Assembly: GCA_002778215.1 (NCBI GenBank)
Contig: PCDM01000019.1
Span: 372,001 to 436,000 of the forward strand
DNA length: 64,000 nucleotides
DNA from: Esteya vermicola
Taxonomy: Eukaryota; Ascomycota; Sordariomycetes; Ophiostomatales; Ophiostomataceae
Reading direction: 5' to 3'
In this document: piece by piece, positions 1 to 10,947 of the stretch
Position numbering within the stretch: position 1 is the stretch's first letter
Layout: every line of letters starts with the position of its first letter
The notes under the pieces: model-generated
The model's database searches: none
What the model saw: the letters and a program-made list of their open reading frames with translations, nothing else
Told to the model about the DNA's origin: nothing
Translations under genes and position numbers: made by a program

Positions 1-686
1 GAAGACGAATGGCTGGACATGTTCTCTGACCAGTCCGGCGCGGCAAAAGCAAACTGGAATTCCTGGTGCACGACAAACAGGAGCGTCTTGAGGCGCGGAA
101 ATCGAGTCAGTGCCGTCAGCAACCGAGTCATGGCGCTGTAGCGAGCAGCCAGGCTTGCTGGTGTAGGCGGAGTCGGCGGAGCTGTCGTAGCAATGCCGCC
201 CGTGTTGAGACCGTTTCCGCTGGCGCCTCCACGCCAGCTCAGAATGGGGTGGCAGATGCCAGTGTATATGCCGTAGCTCGTGCCGAGGGCGAGGCCGACA
301 AGGTGGTCTCGAATCAGCGGGATGCGGCTCATGAACTGCAGGGCGCGGTGCAGGCGACGAGAGAGGAGGTAGGGCTCTAGCAGTAACAGGTCGCGCGAGA
401 GATCCACGTATTTGGTGGTGCGGCACAGCGTCAGCGGACGGTAGCGCTTGAGCACAAAGGCGCGCGATTCGGAGCAGACAGAGGCGAGCGATGGAGGCGG
501 CTCGTCGTGGACATTGGCAAACATGAGGCCGGCGGTTGGGTCCATCTTCTGCTTGGCGCCGGGGACGTCCATGATCTCGTAGACGCGGACTTCGGGGAGA
601 GAGTACTCCCAGATCATGGTGCGGATCTCTGGTGGCAGAGAGCCAAAATTATGGAAGCTCTTGTCCATGTTGGCAGACGAGAACAT
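1..686 (-). CDS. 2EXR-domain protein, 3' end cut by the window edge
   Basis: The frame is open from an ATG at 686 to the window edge, giving 228 visible residues without a stop. Residues about 10-37 read FGSLPPEIRTMIWEYSLPEV, the hallmark start of the fungal 2EXR family, an F-box-like N-terminal module common in large Pezizomycotina families. A second conserved stretch, VCSESRAFVLKRYRP, follows at about 75-90, as usual in that family. The ATG sits in a good context (CACACCATG). The role of 2EXR proteins is largely unknown; a protein-interaction function is only inferred from the F-box likeness. No intron is needed in the visible part. The C-terminus lies outside the window, so full length cannot be given. 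Confidence 0.85.
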   Translation of the reverse strand, partial: MFSSANMDKSFHNFGSLPPEIRTMIWEYSLPEVRVYEIMDVPGAKQKMDPTAGLMFANVHDEPPPSLASVCSESRAFVLKRYRPLTLCRTTKYVDLSRDLLLLEPYLLSRRLHRALQFMSRIPLIRDHLVGLALGTSYGIYTGICHPILSWRGGASGNGLNTGGIATTAPPTPPTPASLAARYSAMTRLLTALTRFPRLKTLLFVVHQEFQFAFAAPDWSENMSSHSS

Positions 687-2596
687 GGTGTGAGGAATAT
701 GAGCTGTTGGTGAGAGGAAGCTAGAGGAAGCTGTAGAGAAAGCTGAAGAGAGGGGAAGCTGTAGGGGGAAATGGGAAAAAGAAGTCGATCGAAGAAAATG
801 ACAAAAAAAAAAAGAGTTAAAAAGCAGTGGTTGTCGTTGCAGGCTGGCAAACCAATCCAAACGGGCAAACGCTGGCGAGACAAAAAAGCCAAGCAAGGGA
901 CAAACAGAAAAGAGCTGGATGGAGCAAAAAGAAGCTGGAAGCTTGCAGCTGAACCGGCCAGAAGAATATTAGAGCATCTGAAAGAGTGACGGATAGGTAG
1001 GACCTCTTGCCGGTATGTCCAGAGACACAGTCGACTGGTTCCGTTCTTTCTGTTTTTTGTTCCTTCTGTTTTTTATTGTTTCTCTTCTTTTTTTGGGTTG
1101 TTGGTTTGTTTGCCGTGTTTTGCCTTGAATGTTCTCTTGGGGAACCAGAGATCCTGTAGACACCATTCACTCTTTTAGAGCGAGTGAAAAAAGAGGGAGG
1201 CGAGGCGAGATGTGCGGCTTGAAAATACCCGGACCAACCTCGTCCACTCTCTTGTTCAATGCCTCGCCTCTCTCTCTTGCCAGCAGGCTCTTGTCTTATG
1301 ACGCAAGAATAATAGCAGCAACGAGGGCGGCGGCAGCAGCAGTGTTGCAGTGGTGGTGGCAGTCGTGACAAAAGTGGCAGAGGTGGTAACGACGACGATG
1401 GCGATGCAACAAGAGCAGGGGGGACCACTCGTCAACCGTCGGATCTTCAACTGCGGATCTTTCCTGAAGTTCCAAACGAAGAGAAAGATGGAACCGTGGG
1501 TGGAATTTGTAGGTTTTCTCTGTTTCTGTTTTTACTTCCCCTGGGTGTTTATCCTCTTTCGTCTTGCTACGTCAGTCAAGCAAGTCAAGTATAAAAAGGC
1601 AGGGGTGTGAATGGAGGGAAGAAGAGAGAGCGAAGAGGATGAGAGAAGAGGGTGATGAGAAGAGGGTGAAGAGAAGAGAGAGAAGAAAAAGAAAAGAGAG
1701 AGAGGATAGAAAAGAGAGGAGAATATGAGAGAGAGAGAATAAGAGAGGAAAAGGAGAGAAACGGAGGGAGTAAAAAAAAAAGAGGGAGGAGACGAGGAAA
1801 AAGAAAAAAAAGAGAATATGCATGGGTTGGAGTAATCAAGCAAGAATCTATCATATGGAGAAAAAATACGTACTGGTGCAGCCGTGGCGTGCATAAGAGT
1901 GTGGCATGCGTTTTTTTTTATCTCGGCGACAAAATATGTGCAGCCTCTGAGGTGTCTGGAAATGGAAGCGAAGACCCTGTCAGAGATAGGAAGCAGGGAA
2001 TGGGGTAGACAGCGAGCTCCCAGGGTGAGAGCAAGCAAGTGAGACAGGAAGAAGAGAAACAGCAAACGACTAGAGGACAGGAGAACGGCAAAAGTTGAAA
2101 AAGGGACGGGGAAGAAGAGACAGAAAAGCGAGAAAAGGGGACAGAGAGGAGAGAGTGAGAGAGAGGGAGAGAGAGGGAAAGAGAGAAAGAGAAAAATGTC
2201 AGGCTGTCAGTCTTTGACAGGGAAGGAAAGAAGGACGGAGAGAAGAAAGAGGAAAGAGCGTCAGAAAGGCAGAAAGGAGGAAGCTACGTCTGATACAAGC
2301 CGTGGTTGCTCCTTCTACTTCTATTCTTATTCCTTCCCTTTCCGGCCTATTTTATTTCTTTTTTATTTCTTTTTTATTATTTCTTTTTTCATCTCTTTCT
2401 TTCCCATTTGATTTCCTCTATTTTCCTGCCTCGCACGTCCAGTAGGCACATGCTTATTTGTCCCAGTTCCCTCTGACCATCGTCCGCTTTCTCTCTCTCT
2501 CGTTCGGTCTGCAGATCCTGGGGGTTTGATAGATAGTACCCAGTACGTACGTAGTATACGCCGTTCCCTACATAGTACATGCGAGTACGAGACGGG

Positions 2597-3089
2597 TACG
2601 AGTACTTTTCTGTAGGATGGAGTACGAAATACGGGGAGGGGGGGGGTGTGAGTGTGTGAGTGAGCTGCCGCGTGTAAGTCAAGAGTTGTAGACTTTTTAA
2701 GGTGCATCTGCCAAAAAGTAGACTTTTTGTACCGTCAGTGGCACTATCACGGTAGTGCCGTCCTAGTACATACGAGTACATAGTGTACTATGTACATACG
2801 AGGACGCAGTAGTACGAGTAACGTGCTCGTACATATAGTACTGTAAACTCGTACTGCATCCTCGTAGCCGTCCGGGCTTGTCTGGGCAAGGGCAGAAGGA
2901 CGGCGCGGGCTCAGCAGAGCCAGGGAGTGGGGATGGGCAAGCGCATGGGTACTACGGAGTAGTATGTAGCATACAGAGTAGGCAGTAGGCAGTGGCAGTA
3001 GGCGGACATGGAGCATGGAGTATGGAGCATGGAGCACTGGAGCCATAGCGGCCTACGGCGTACAATGTACTCCGTATTCCGTACTCGTA
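2597..3089. repeat. Cluster of TAC-N2/3-GTA mini-inverted repeats
   Basis: Exact copies: TACGAGTA at 2597, 2771 and 2813; TACGGAGTA at 2953; TACTCCGTA at 3068; TACTCGTA at 3082. They are interspersed with variants such as TACGGCGTA and TACATAGTG. From 3055 to 3089 three units follow one another almost without gaps. Noncoding. Confidence 0.75.
3007..3042 (+). repeat. 7-bp tandem repeat CATGGAG, about five units
   Basis: Units CATGGAG, CATGGAG, TATGGAG, CATGGAG and a diverged CACTGGAG run head to tail. It lies inside the TAC-motif cluster and no reading frame across it looks coding. Confidence 0.8.
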
Positions 3090-5140
3090 GCGTGGGCAGG
3101 AGGCAAAAAAGGCAAAACATGGGCAAGCGCATGTGAGTGCATGTGCAAGGGGAAAAAAAAAAGGGACGCGAGCCCATGGCGGGCGTCTACTGAGAATAGT
3201 GCGCGCGCGGGTACAAGTACTATGTAGCCTAGTTCCTGTGCGCCGTATTCGTGGCCGTAATCGTTGCCGTATTCGGTTTTCTCGTTTTCGTATTGGGCTG
3301 GCGGAGAGGTACGCTTGTACTGGTGAGCACGGAATCCGGCGTGTCCAGTGCCCAGCACGCAGTAGCAGCCCGTCCAGCAAGCCAGCGTGGACTGGACCTT
3401 CCCAGTGTGGAAGAACGGGGCAAAATCGCATGTGAGGGCAGGCGAGACAGCCAAATCGAGCAAACGAGCACCAACCTGCAAGCCAGCCGGACAACAGACA
3501 GCCAGCAGACCACCAGCGCCAACCGACAAAATGGGAAGAGGGACGAGGGGGGGAATGAAAAAAAGTCCCTGTGAGGAGCGAGACGAGACGAGCGAAAGCA
3601 AGAGACAGGCAAGCTCACAGCCAAGAGCGAAAAGCGAGCGGCGAAAATGCGCATGTGCCGTTCCATTCCAGCTAAGCGCTACAGGTCTCTATGTATATCA
3701 TTCCTTTATTTATGATAGATATTTTATTTTATTTTACATTATATTTATTTCATATTTATTTTATTCTTTTACATGGATGTACTTTTTCTCTCACTCTTTT
3801 TCTTCTTCACTCTTGCCCCTTGGGGGCTGGTCCCAACTACCAGAGTTCGGCTTGCATGCGAGGGCCAAGCTTACAGGCAAAATGGGGCTACAAATAGTAA
3901 GAAACTCCGAATCAGAAGCTATAATTAGGCGACAAGAAGCAGCCCGCAGCTCGCAGCGCCGCTCGGTGGCACACGGATACCGCTGTTCACACGAAGGAAC
4001 GGAAGGAAAATTAGGAAGAAAAAAAAAAGAAGGAAATGGAAAAAATTGAAAAACAGAGCCTGTTCTGGAAAATGGGTGCAAAAACGGACAAAGAAGGACA
4101 CAGTTAGGACTGATCAGTTCAGTCTCTCTTTGGTAAGGAAAATGAAACGGGGTCAGTGCCTTTCCTTTTAAGTCATTCTGGAACAAAAAAAAGAAAACAA
4201 AGCCAAAACTGCGAGTCTCTAGGGAGAAGGAGAGCAAAGGCTGCCAGTCCTCTCTGCTCATCCTTTCAGGTGGAGGAGGCAGGAGAAATGAGAAAAAAAA
4301 AAGTAAATATAAAATAAAAATTAAAGAATTAGATTTTTTTTAAATAAAAAAAAGAATAATAAGAATAAAATAATAGTCAAATTTAAAAACCCCCGGAAAA
4401 ACAGGAAAAGAGGGAAAAGTAAAAAAGAGAAACAGACGGACAAAACTGATAAACTTGTAAGCTCGGATGTGAAAAATGCATGCAGGCGCGAGCTGTCTGC
4501 TATATTCTTGCATCCTTTTTGCCCCCCTGTTCGCTGCAGTGTCCAACCAAAGAGGACGCCCCAAGACAACCAAGATGATGCAGGTGACCGAAAAGAGCCA
4601 AGAGCGTCTAGATTGGCCAGGCCGTGGTGCAACCTTTTATTTTTTGTAGCCAGCAGCCCGCAGCGAGGTCCCGCAGCCAAAAGCGAACAGCGACAAGCCA
4701 GTCGCCAGCAGCCAGCAGCCAGCAGCCAGTAGCCGGCAGCGAACAGCAAACAGCAAACAGCCGGTAGGCAAGCCAGCATGCAACAGCGAGCAGCCGGCAT
4801 GTGCACCAGTAGGATCGCTAGCCATGCTCAGCAGTTAGCTAATAGCAGCTAGCAGCCCGCCAGCAGCCAGCCAACCAGCGTGCCAGCCAGCCATCCAGCC
4901 TCCTAGTCCTGTCTCTGCCTTCCCACACCGTCCAGACTTATTCTGTACCCATCCATCTCTCCGTCCGCATGATTCGGGATGGCCTACGGCGACCATGGAC
5001 CAGCAGCACGGCACGGCAGGAGTGCCCCCTCCCCCCTCTCTCCTGTCCTGTCCTCCTGTCCTCCTGTCTTGCTGTCTTGCAGTCTTCCTGCCCCGCCCGG
5101 AATTGGTGCAACCCTAGCCACTATATCGCATTATACCATA

Positions 5141-5228
5141 TAGCGTCACGTAGCTGCACGTAGCTGCGAAGAGCTACGAGGAGCTGCGAGTGGTCGCGAA
5201 CATCTGCGAGTAGCTGCGAAGAGCAACA
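5141..5228 (+). repeat. Degenerate tandem array with a 10-bp period
   Basis: About eight units of 10 bp with an approximate consensus TAGCTGCGAR (for example TAGCTGCACG, TAGCTGCGAA, GAGCTACGAG, GAGCTGCGAG, CATCTGCGAG, TAGCTGCGAA). Units keep register over the whole array. No frame across it looks coding. Confidence 0.75.
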
Positions 5229-5312
5229 GTAGTGCTCGTCAATATCGTACACTGTCACCCTTTCCCATACCATAGCGCTCTAACAGGTATTAATAGCAGG
5301 CTATACTATACG

Positions 5313-5336
5313 TACTCCGTATATAATGTACTCGTA
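5313..5336. repeat. Pair of TAC-motifs (TACTCCGTA and TACTCGTA)
   Basis: TACTCCGTA occupies 5313-5321 and TACTCGTA 5329-5336, separated by an AT-rich spacer. Same motif family as the clusters elsewhere in the window. Confidence 0.7.
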
Positions 5337-5447
5337 GCAGGCTGTAAGCGGGTCCACAATAGTGGACCCATAAAGGATCCTCGCTTGCTTGCCAGAGCAC
5401 CACCGGCTGGGATTCTGCTCCGTCCAGGTTAGAGTGCGAGCGCAGAC

Positions 5448-5463
5448 TACATAGTACTATGTA
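5448..5463. repeat. 16-bp perfect palindrome TACATAGTACTATGTA
   Basis: Perfectly self-complementary. It is made of two overlapping half-sites (TACATAGTA and TACTATGTA) sharing a central GTAC, the same build as the palindrome at 28664-28679. Confidence 0.85.
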
Positions 5464-5551
5464 TGTATGTACGTACTGCATACATACGTATAGTACTGCG
5501 TACTTCCGAACGGTTACTCCGCGTGTCACTTTTCACACCCCCCCCAACTCA

Positions 5552-5583
5552 CCCACTCGCCCACTCGCCCACTCGCCCACTTG
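5552..5583 (+). repeat. 8-bp tandem repeat CCCACTCG, four units
   Basis: Three exact units and one with a single change (CCCACTTG), preceded by a C-rich run. Noncoding microsatellite-like array. Confidence 0.85.
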
Positions 5584-8532
5584 CTCTCCTTCCTTTTTGT
5601 TAACACGTACATTGCCGAAGCTCCCCACTACCCGTCGCAACCTCCGTCCACTCATCCTCTCTCCTCCTCTTTTCTCCTGGCATGCTCGTACGAAAAGCTG
5701 CGCGCCTAAGCTGGAGAAGAGAGTCGCCAAAGGAGTCGGTCTGCGAGAAGCATGCGAGTACATGCGAGGCGTACAGCTAACACGGCACAAACGGCACAAC
5801 CGAGCACGAGCACGACGACGAGCACGACCGTGATTATAGTCATAAGACTGTGTTTTTCCATTTTCTTCGCTTGTGCCCCCCCCCCGTCCGTCCTCGCTTG
5901 GCTCCCGTGGCTGTTGGAAAACGGTCCTGGTCGTAGTCGTCCTTCGTTTGCCTGGTCAGGTACAAACTAACTCTACGAAACAGCGGCTCCGTCTGCCGGC
6001 TTTATTGGTTCACCATGGGAAAATAGATTAAAACGCTTGCGTGACACCCTTCCCCGACTTTGGGTCTCGGGTCCTTGGGGTTCATTTCAAAAGGACACTT
6101 TTTTCGTGTATTCGTATGTACGAGTACGAAGAAACGTACGAGGACGGAGTACTCTGTAGACCAAGCGAGTCTCTCTCGACTTGGCTGCCAAGTCTCGCTT
6201 CTCTCTGGCGGCCAACTGCATAACGATGCTGACTCGTGTGGTTGGTTTGGCTGCGCGCTCCGTGCTCCGTGCTACGTGCAACAAGAACGAAAAATGATAA
6301 CCTACGGAGTCAAGACGGACATGGCCAACTCTTGTAGACAGCAGGTACCGGGTACTTGCGACATGGGTCGCAGCGTGCAGCCGCATCGATCAAACCGCCC
6401 AAGCGAGGCATATTGTCATAACTCCGCCCTGTGTATGACTCGTAGACAGACTACGTATGTACTGCGTAGGCAACACGTCCAACACAAGCCAGAAAATGTG
6501 GAAAAGGAACGAGGGTCCCTGTCCCAGACGGATCGTCTGGCGATCACAAGCGAGGTTGAGCAAACGCACCAAGGTAAGAGCTACGAACGTCGTAGTAGCG
6601 ATTTGCTACATGCGAGAGTCGTACTCTTGTGGCGTAGCAGGTAGTCAGTACTTGTCTAGAACTTGTGCCTGCTAAGAAATGTCGGGTATCGAGTACAAGC
6701 TGACCAAACTGACCAAGCTGACATCACACCCCCCCACATTACGCTCAAACGAGTGCAAAACTAATCGAGGTCTCGCTCGTTGGCACTTGAGCTTTTTGCC
6801 GTCTGCCGCCTGATCACTTTTTCTTTTTTCTTTTTTCTTTTTTTCTTTCTATTTTATTTCTCGTTTCCATACCATCCAGGCCTGCTAAGCTGCAAAAAAC
6901 TGGCACCCGAGGCGCCTCGGTAGCGCACCAACTTCCCGATACGTCTACGCGAGCAACGCATTCACTCGTCCGCAAAAAAGAAAAAAAAAAAGAAGAAAAA
7001 AACATGAAATAAAATATGCAAGAAGCAGCACGAATATAAAAGAGCAAATAATCATGTTACTAGCCCGCGGGAAAAAAAAGGACTATTGCCGATGAGCATA
7101 GACCCGTCGTAGCAATGCTACTGACGTGTCGCACCATCTCGTGAAAGGGGGAGAAGGGCAAATAATAATACAATGTGTAAAAGGGAAAAGGGAAAAAAAG
7201 GCGGCCAAGTACTTGTATTTTTGCCTTCCAGAGGTCCTGCATCACACCAGTTCTCAAGTCACTGCACGGTCCTAGGAAGATGACGGCTGACTGAAAAAGA
7301 GATCAAAGAGGCACGAAACGACCCGGCTGCCAGGAAACTAGAACAGCGCCGAAAAGAGAGAGAAAAAAAAGGACAAAGAAAGGAACTCTGGAGGGAAAGG
7401 GAGGGGGTGGATGACAGTCATGGAGAGGGAAACCGGGAAGGGAAGCGGAAAGAGGGATACACGATGCGACAAAGCCAGAGGATCACCGCCGACTCCGTCT
7501 CGCTTGCTAAAATGGTGAAATTGGTAAATTGGTCGAATTGGCCACATATACGTACGCCAATTACGAGTAAGCCAAAGAACAATAGCCAAATGCCAAATAA
7601 GCCCAATAGTTTGTTTCTCCCATCTGTGATCGCTGCTTGATTTGCGTCTGTGGTCAAATACGACATGACCTCTAGAAATTTCCGAGATGCTAAGAGAAGA
7701 TGGCAAGAAAAAGAAAAGAAAAAAGAAAAGAGTTCGGAGCCGTGTAAGGATTGGGCAACTCCATATGACATACGGAATACGGAGTAGTACACTACTGTAA
7801 TATGCAGTACGAGTACTAGACAAGTGTACATAGTATGAGTAGGGCTTGTAGAGTATTACTAACAATTTCCTCACGTGATTCGCCGTCTCCGAGTTAGCAA
7901 GCTCGAACTGACGATCCACTTTTTGGGGGCTATTTCAAGGTAAAAAAAATTTCGTCTTCTCGTCGGAACGACTTCTTTTTCTTTTCTTCTTTTTTTCTTC
8001 GTGCGGCTGGCATGATATTTTTATACATCTACCCGTGTTGCTCGAGTTCAGATCAATGAAAAGACTCCTGTCTTCTTCTCGCAGCGTCAATCATGCCACA
8101 GAACAACGGAATTGCACCTCGGCTCTTTTTCCTACTGGATTGGCTTGTTCTCGTGTTTACTTTTTCGGTAGACTGAGCAAGACGACGGTAGGGGGTCGGA
8201 CAATTTTTCTATTTTTTTTTTAAAAAGAAAGTCATCGTATCTACTCTGAACGATGCTCTTGGATCCACGCCGCACGGAGTCCACAGCATCGGAGGGGGGG
8301 TAGCTGGACGTAGGAGAGCATCAGATGCAAGTCTGATCGCGCGCAGTAAGCGGATTAGAGAGAGGCCTGCTCGTTTTCGTCTTTTTTCGTCTCCTTCGTT
8401 TCGTGTAAAGGAGGGCGGGGGCAAGGGGAGACGGTGGAGAGAGGCTGGGAGTAAGAATGCAGAGCTTCGGTCTCGTCCTGGCACTCGTCCTCGTATCCGC
8501 CTCGCCCCCTCGACGGTCCTAGAGAGCAGTGT

Positions 8533-8568
8533 GTCCGTCTGGTCCGTCTGGTCCGTCTGGTCCATCTG
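8533..8568 (+). repeat. 9-bp tandem repeat GTCCGTCTG, four units
   Basis: Three exact copies and a fourth with one mismatch (GTCCATCTG). On the minus strand it would read as repeated Gln-Thr-Asp, but the surrounding frame shows no gene features. Confidence 0.85.
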
Positions 8569-8832
8569 CATCTGGGGCCGAGATACGAGGCGTGCAGACA
8601 AAGAACAGAGATAAAATGGAGATGGCCGAGGGGACCTGAATATCGTTCTTGTTCTTCCTCCCTTCCAGACATCATCTCGTCTTGCCCAGGCCACAAAGAG
8701 TCCGGCTTCCCCATTTTCCCCATTTTGCCCTCTATTTTTTCCTTTGACCAGAGCCTCACATGCTCCCTTTGTCAAGGACCGACAAAGCGCCTCGGTCAAT
8801 GACACCTACAACGGCAAGCTGAAAGTTACACT

Positions 8833-8866
8833 ATTACTCGATGATCAGGAAATACTATCGAGTAAT
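8833..8866. repeat. 10-bp perfect inverted repeat, 14-nt spacer
   Basis: ATTACTCGAT at 8833-8842 pairs perfectly with ATCGAGTAAT at 8857-8866. It could form a hairpin in RNA or serve as a dyad site. No gene overlaps it and no T-run follows. Confidence 0.7.
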
Positions 8867-9350
8867 GTCCTATCTCTCTATTCTCGTATCTCGCCAGTCC
8901 AGGTGCCATCCACAAAATACAGAGCTGCCCCTTGTGCTGCAGAAGCAATAGGCAGGAGGCAAGACAGTACGAGTAGCTCGTGGGAGCCGCATGTTACGAA
9001 ACATGCAGCACTGGGATGCTCTCTCTCTGCTCTCTGTGCTGCAGGTCTCGTGTTTCGGGTCATGCACAATGCACACCGGTCCCAGGGGTTTCCATTAAAC
9101 AGCATCACTCCTTCAACAAGTCAGACGTATATCAACCAATCAGCCCGAGGTGTTTAGCGCCCTGACCCAGACCGGTCTATGCCTTTCATTTTCTTTTCAT
9201 TACAGTGCTCTACGTATACGCAGGAGGATGTTCAGCCTCGGAGGGCCGTGACCGTGTTCTCTTTCGTGTTCCATGGTCAAATAACACTCTTGCAAATAAT
9301 AGGATACAGGAGGAAAAAACAAGAAGAGAGAGGTCTCAAGTGTCGTCTGC

Positions 9351-9400
9351 TCTCCTCTGCTCCCCTCTGCTCCCCTCTGCTCTCCTCTGCTCTCCTCCAC
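9351..9400 (+). repeat. 10-bp tandem repeat TCYCCTCTGC, five units
   Basis: Units TCTCCTCTGC, TCCCCTCTGC, TCCCCTCTGC, TCTCCTCTGC and a diverged fifth. It begins 4 nt past the stop codon of the thioredoxin-like gene, so it should be transcribed as the first part of that 3' UTR, purine-rich on the sense strand. Confidence 0.8.
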
Positions 9401-9403
9401 ACC

Positions 9404-10466
9404 CTACTCGCCCCTCTCGTCTCCAATCTTCTCCAGCCTGCCCATCTCACGCTTCTCGCCCGACTCGCCAATCAGCCGCAGCCGGTCCAGACGCACCTTT
9501 TCGGCACCGCCCTCGGCCGACACCACAAACATCACAAGGCTGTTGACCTTTTGGAACTTGACAAACCGCAGGCTGATCGACGCCGTGTCGTCCTTCCAGC
9601 TGGCCTCGGTCAGCTCAATCTCCTGTGTTGCCACCGTATCCTCGGCCTCGTCAAAGCCCATATTGTGCGGGCTGTTGCTGTACAGCTTGATGAGGCGTGG
9701 CCGGGCTGCCTCGTCGTCCTCTCCCGGACAAGATGTAATCTGCTTGTTAACTTGTGTGAAGACGAGAGGGAGAAAAGAGACGACATACCTGGAGCGTGTG
9801 CACTTTGGCCGTGGCCATAAAAGGGATAAACAGCATGACCTGCTCATCCGTGTCGCTCTCTACCCAGTCCTTGTCGTTGTTGCTGCCCGTGACGGCGCTG
9901 CCGCTGCCCGGCTTTGTCGGCGAAAAGAGCACACGCACATTGCCGGCCGCCGGGTCAATGTTGAGAAGCTCACACAGCGGCAGCTCGACCTTGTCCGTAA
10001 TGTTCTGGTAGCCCCGCGGCAGGGGCGCCCCGAGCCACGGGTTGCTGATGCTGCCGACGCTGTCGGTCGAAGTGGCCAGGATGACCTGGGTCATCAGCGT
10101 GGCCACCATCGGCTGGAGGAGCTTGAGGTCGTTGCCCTCGGCGCGCTCCAGGATCTTGCCATCCTTGAACAGGATAAATGTCGGGGCCACCTTGACATGA
10201 AAGGTGTCGGCAATGTCCTTGTAGGTTTCCACATTGACCCTGATAAAAGTAACAACCTTGTCCTTCTTGTACTTTTCGGCGAGGCCCTCGTAGTATCCAG
10301 CGAGATCCGGGTCGGTGTCCTTGTGGTTGTAGACTGTTGGTGAGCATGAGAGGCAGAATATGAGAGAGAGCGGGAGAAAAGACTCACAGCAGCAAATGAC
10401 AATCTTGCCCGTGTCGATAATATCTTGGAACCGGGCAGCTGACGTCACGGTCAATACAGAGGACAT
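9404..10466 (-). CDS. txl1: Thioredoxin-fold plus PITH domain protein (TXNL1/Txl1-type), active site missing
   Basis: Three exons (10388-10466, 9789-10333, 9404-9739) with introns of 54 and 49 nt give 319 residues. Residues 1-110 form a thioredoxin fold (VNVETYKDIADTFHVKVAPTF with the cis-proline at P77). Residues about 130-300 match the PITH domain (YQNITDKVELPLCELLN, then RLIKLYSNSPHNMGFDEAED). In the TXNL1 family PITH mediates docking to the 26S proteasome and the thioredoxin part acts as a reductase. Here the usual WCGPC position (about 30-34) reads HKDTD, so thiol-disulfide chemistry at that site should be impossible. Two cysteines (C25, C26) just before it are not in CxxC spacing. This may be a redox-dead paralogue with the active copy elsewhere; the symbol marks family, not proven orthology. 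Confidence 0.85.
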
Positions 10467-10947
10467 GGTTGCGGCTGTCCTCCCAAGAGGGTCGGCAATC
10501 CGGTGCAATAAAGAACGAGAGCGCCGGACGGGGTGGAAACGAGCGGGAAAGGAAACGGGGTAAAAAGGATAAGCGAAAACGTCCTCTGGGTGGAAGCTGT
10601 ATTAATAAATGGCAGATCGAAGCGACGTCTTGAAAAAATGCCCCGCACCATGTCGAAAACTACGTAATCAGCTGCAAGGCACCACCATCGCCACATCACG
10701 TGCACATCTTGACCGTGGCTACACAAACAGCTTAATAAACATCTACCGTACTACCATATATCTTTCTGATTTCTCCGTGCCCAATTCCAATCTGCCCTTT
10801 CCTTGCCCTTTCCAGAAACTCCGTGGTATTGTCCCCCAAGCAATCCGCCCACCTGTCAAATCCCTTGGTCTCTTGGCCGCTGGCCTTGGCCCTTGGCCAT
10901 TCCAAGCTTTTCACGAAATCCAAGCCTCACCCTCCCAGTGCCTCCTC
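10467..10947. other. Intergenic: promoter of the PITH gene and 3' flank of the J-protein gene
   Basis: No coding signal. The part next to 10466 is the txl1 5' flank and the part next to 10948 the J-protein 3' UTR. Nothing else recognised. Confidence 0.5.

Larger units (their letters stand above)
687..9403. other. Gene-poor region, about 8.7 kb
   Basis: No open frame here shows recognisable protein similarity or domain-like composition; the longest (3387-4049, 220 codons) is low-complexity and overlaps similar frames on both strands. The stretch holds purine-rich + strand tracts (about 1600-1820 and 2100-2290), T-rich tracts (2330-2410, 3690-3790), an A-rich block (4010-4400), imperfect CCAGCAG repeats (about 4640-4890), several short tandem repeats listed separately, and clusters of TAC-N2/3-GTA motifs. 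It lies downstream of the thioredoxin-like gene and upstream of the 2EXR gene, so its left part probably holds the 2EXR promoter. Confidence 0.6.

Noticed and set aside
3387..4049. 220-codon open frame in the left gene-poor region
   Set aside because: Mixed low-complexity composition, overlaps several other frames on both strands and has no recognisable motif or C/T leader.
10440..10447. TGACGTCA (CRE-type site), also near 41690 and 50740
   Set aside because: All three lie inside coding exons and are explained by codon combinations; no promoter position.
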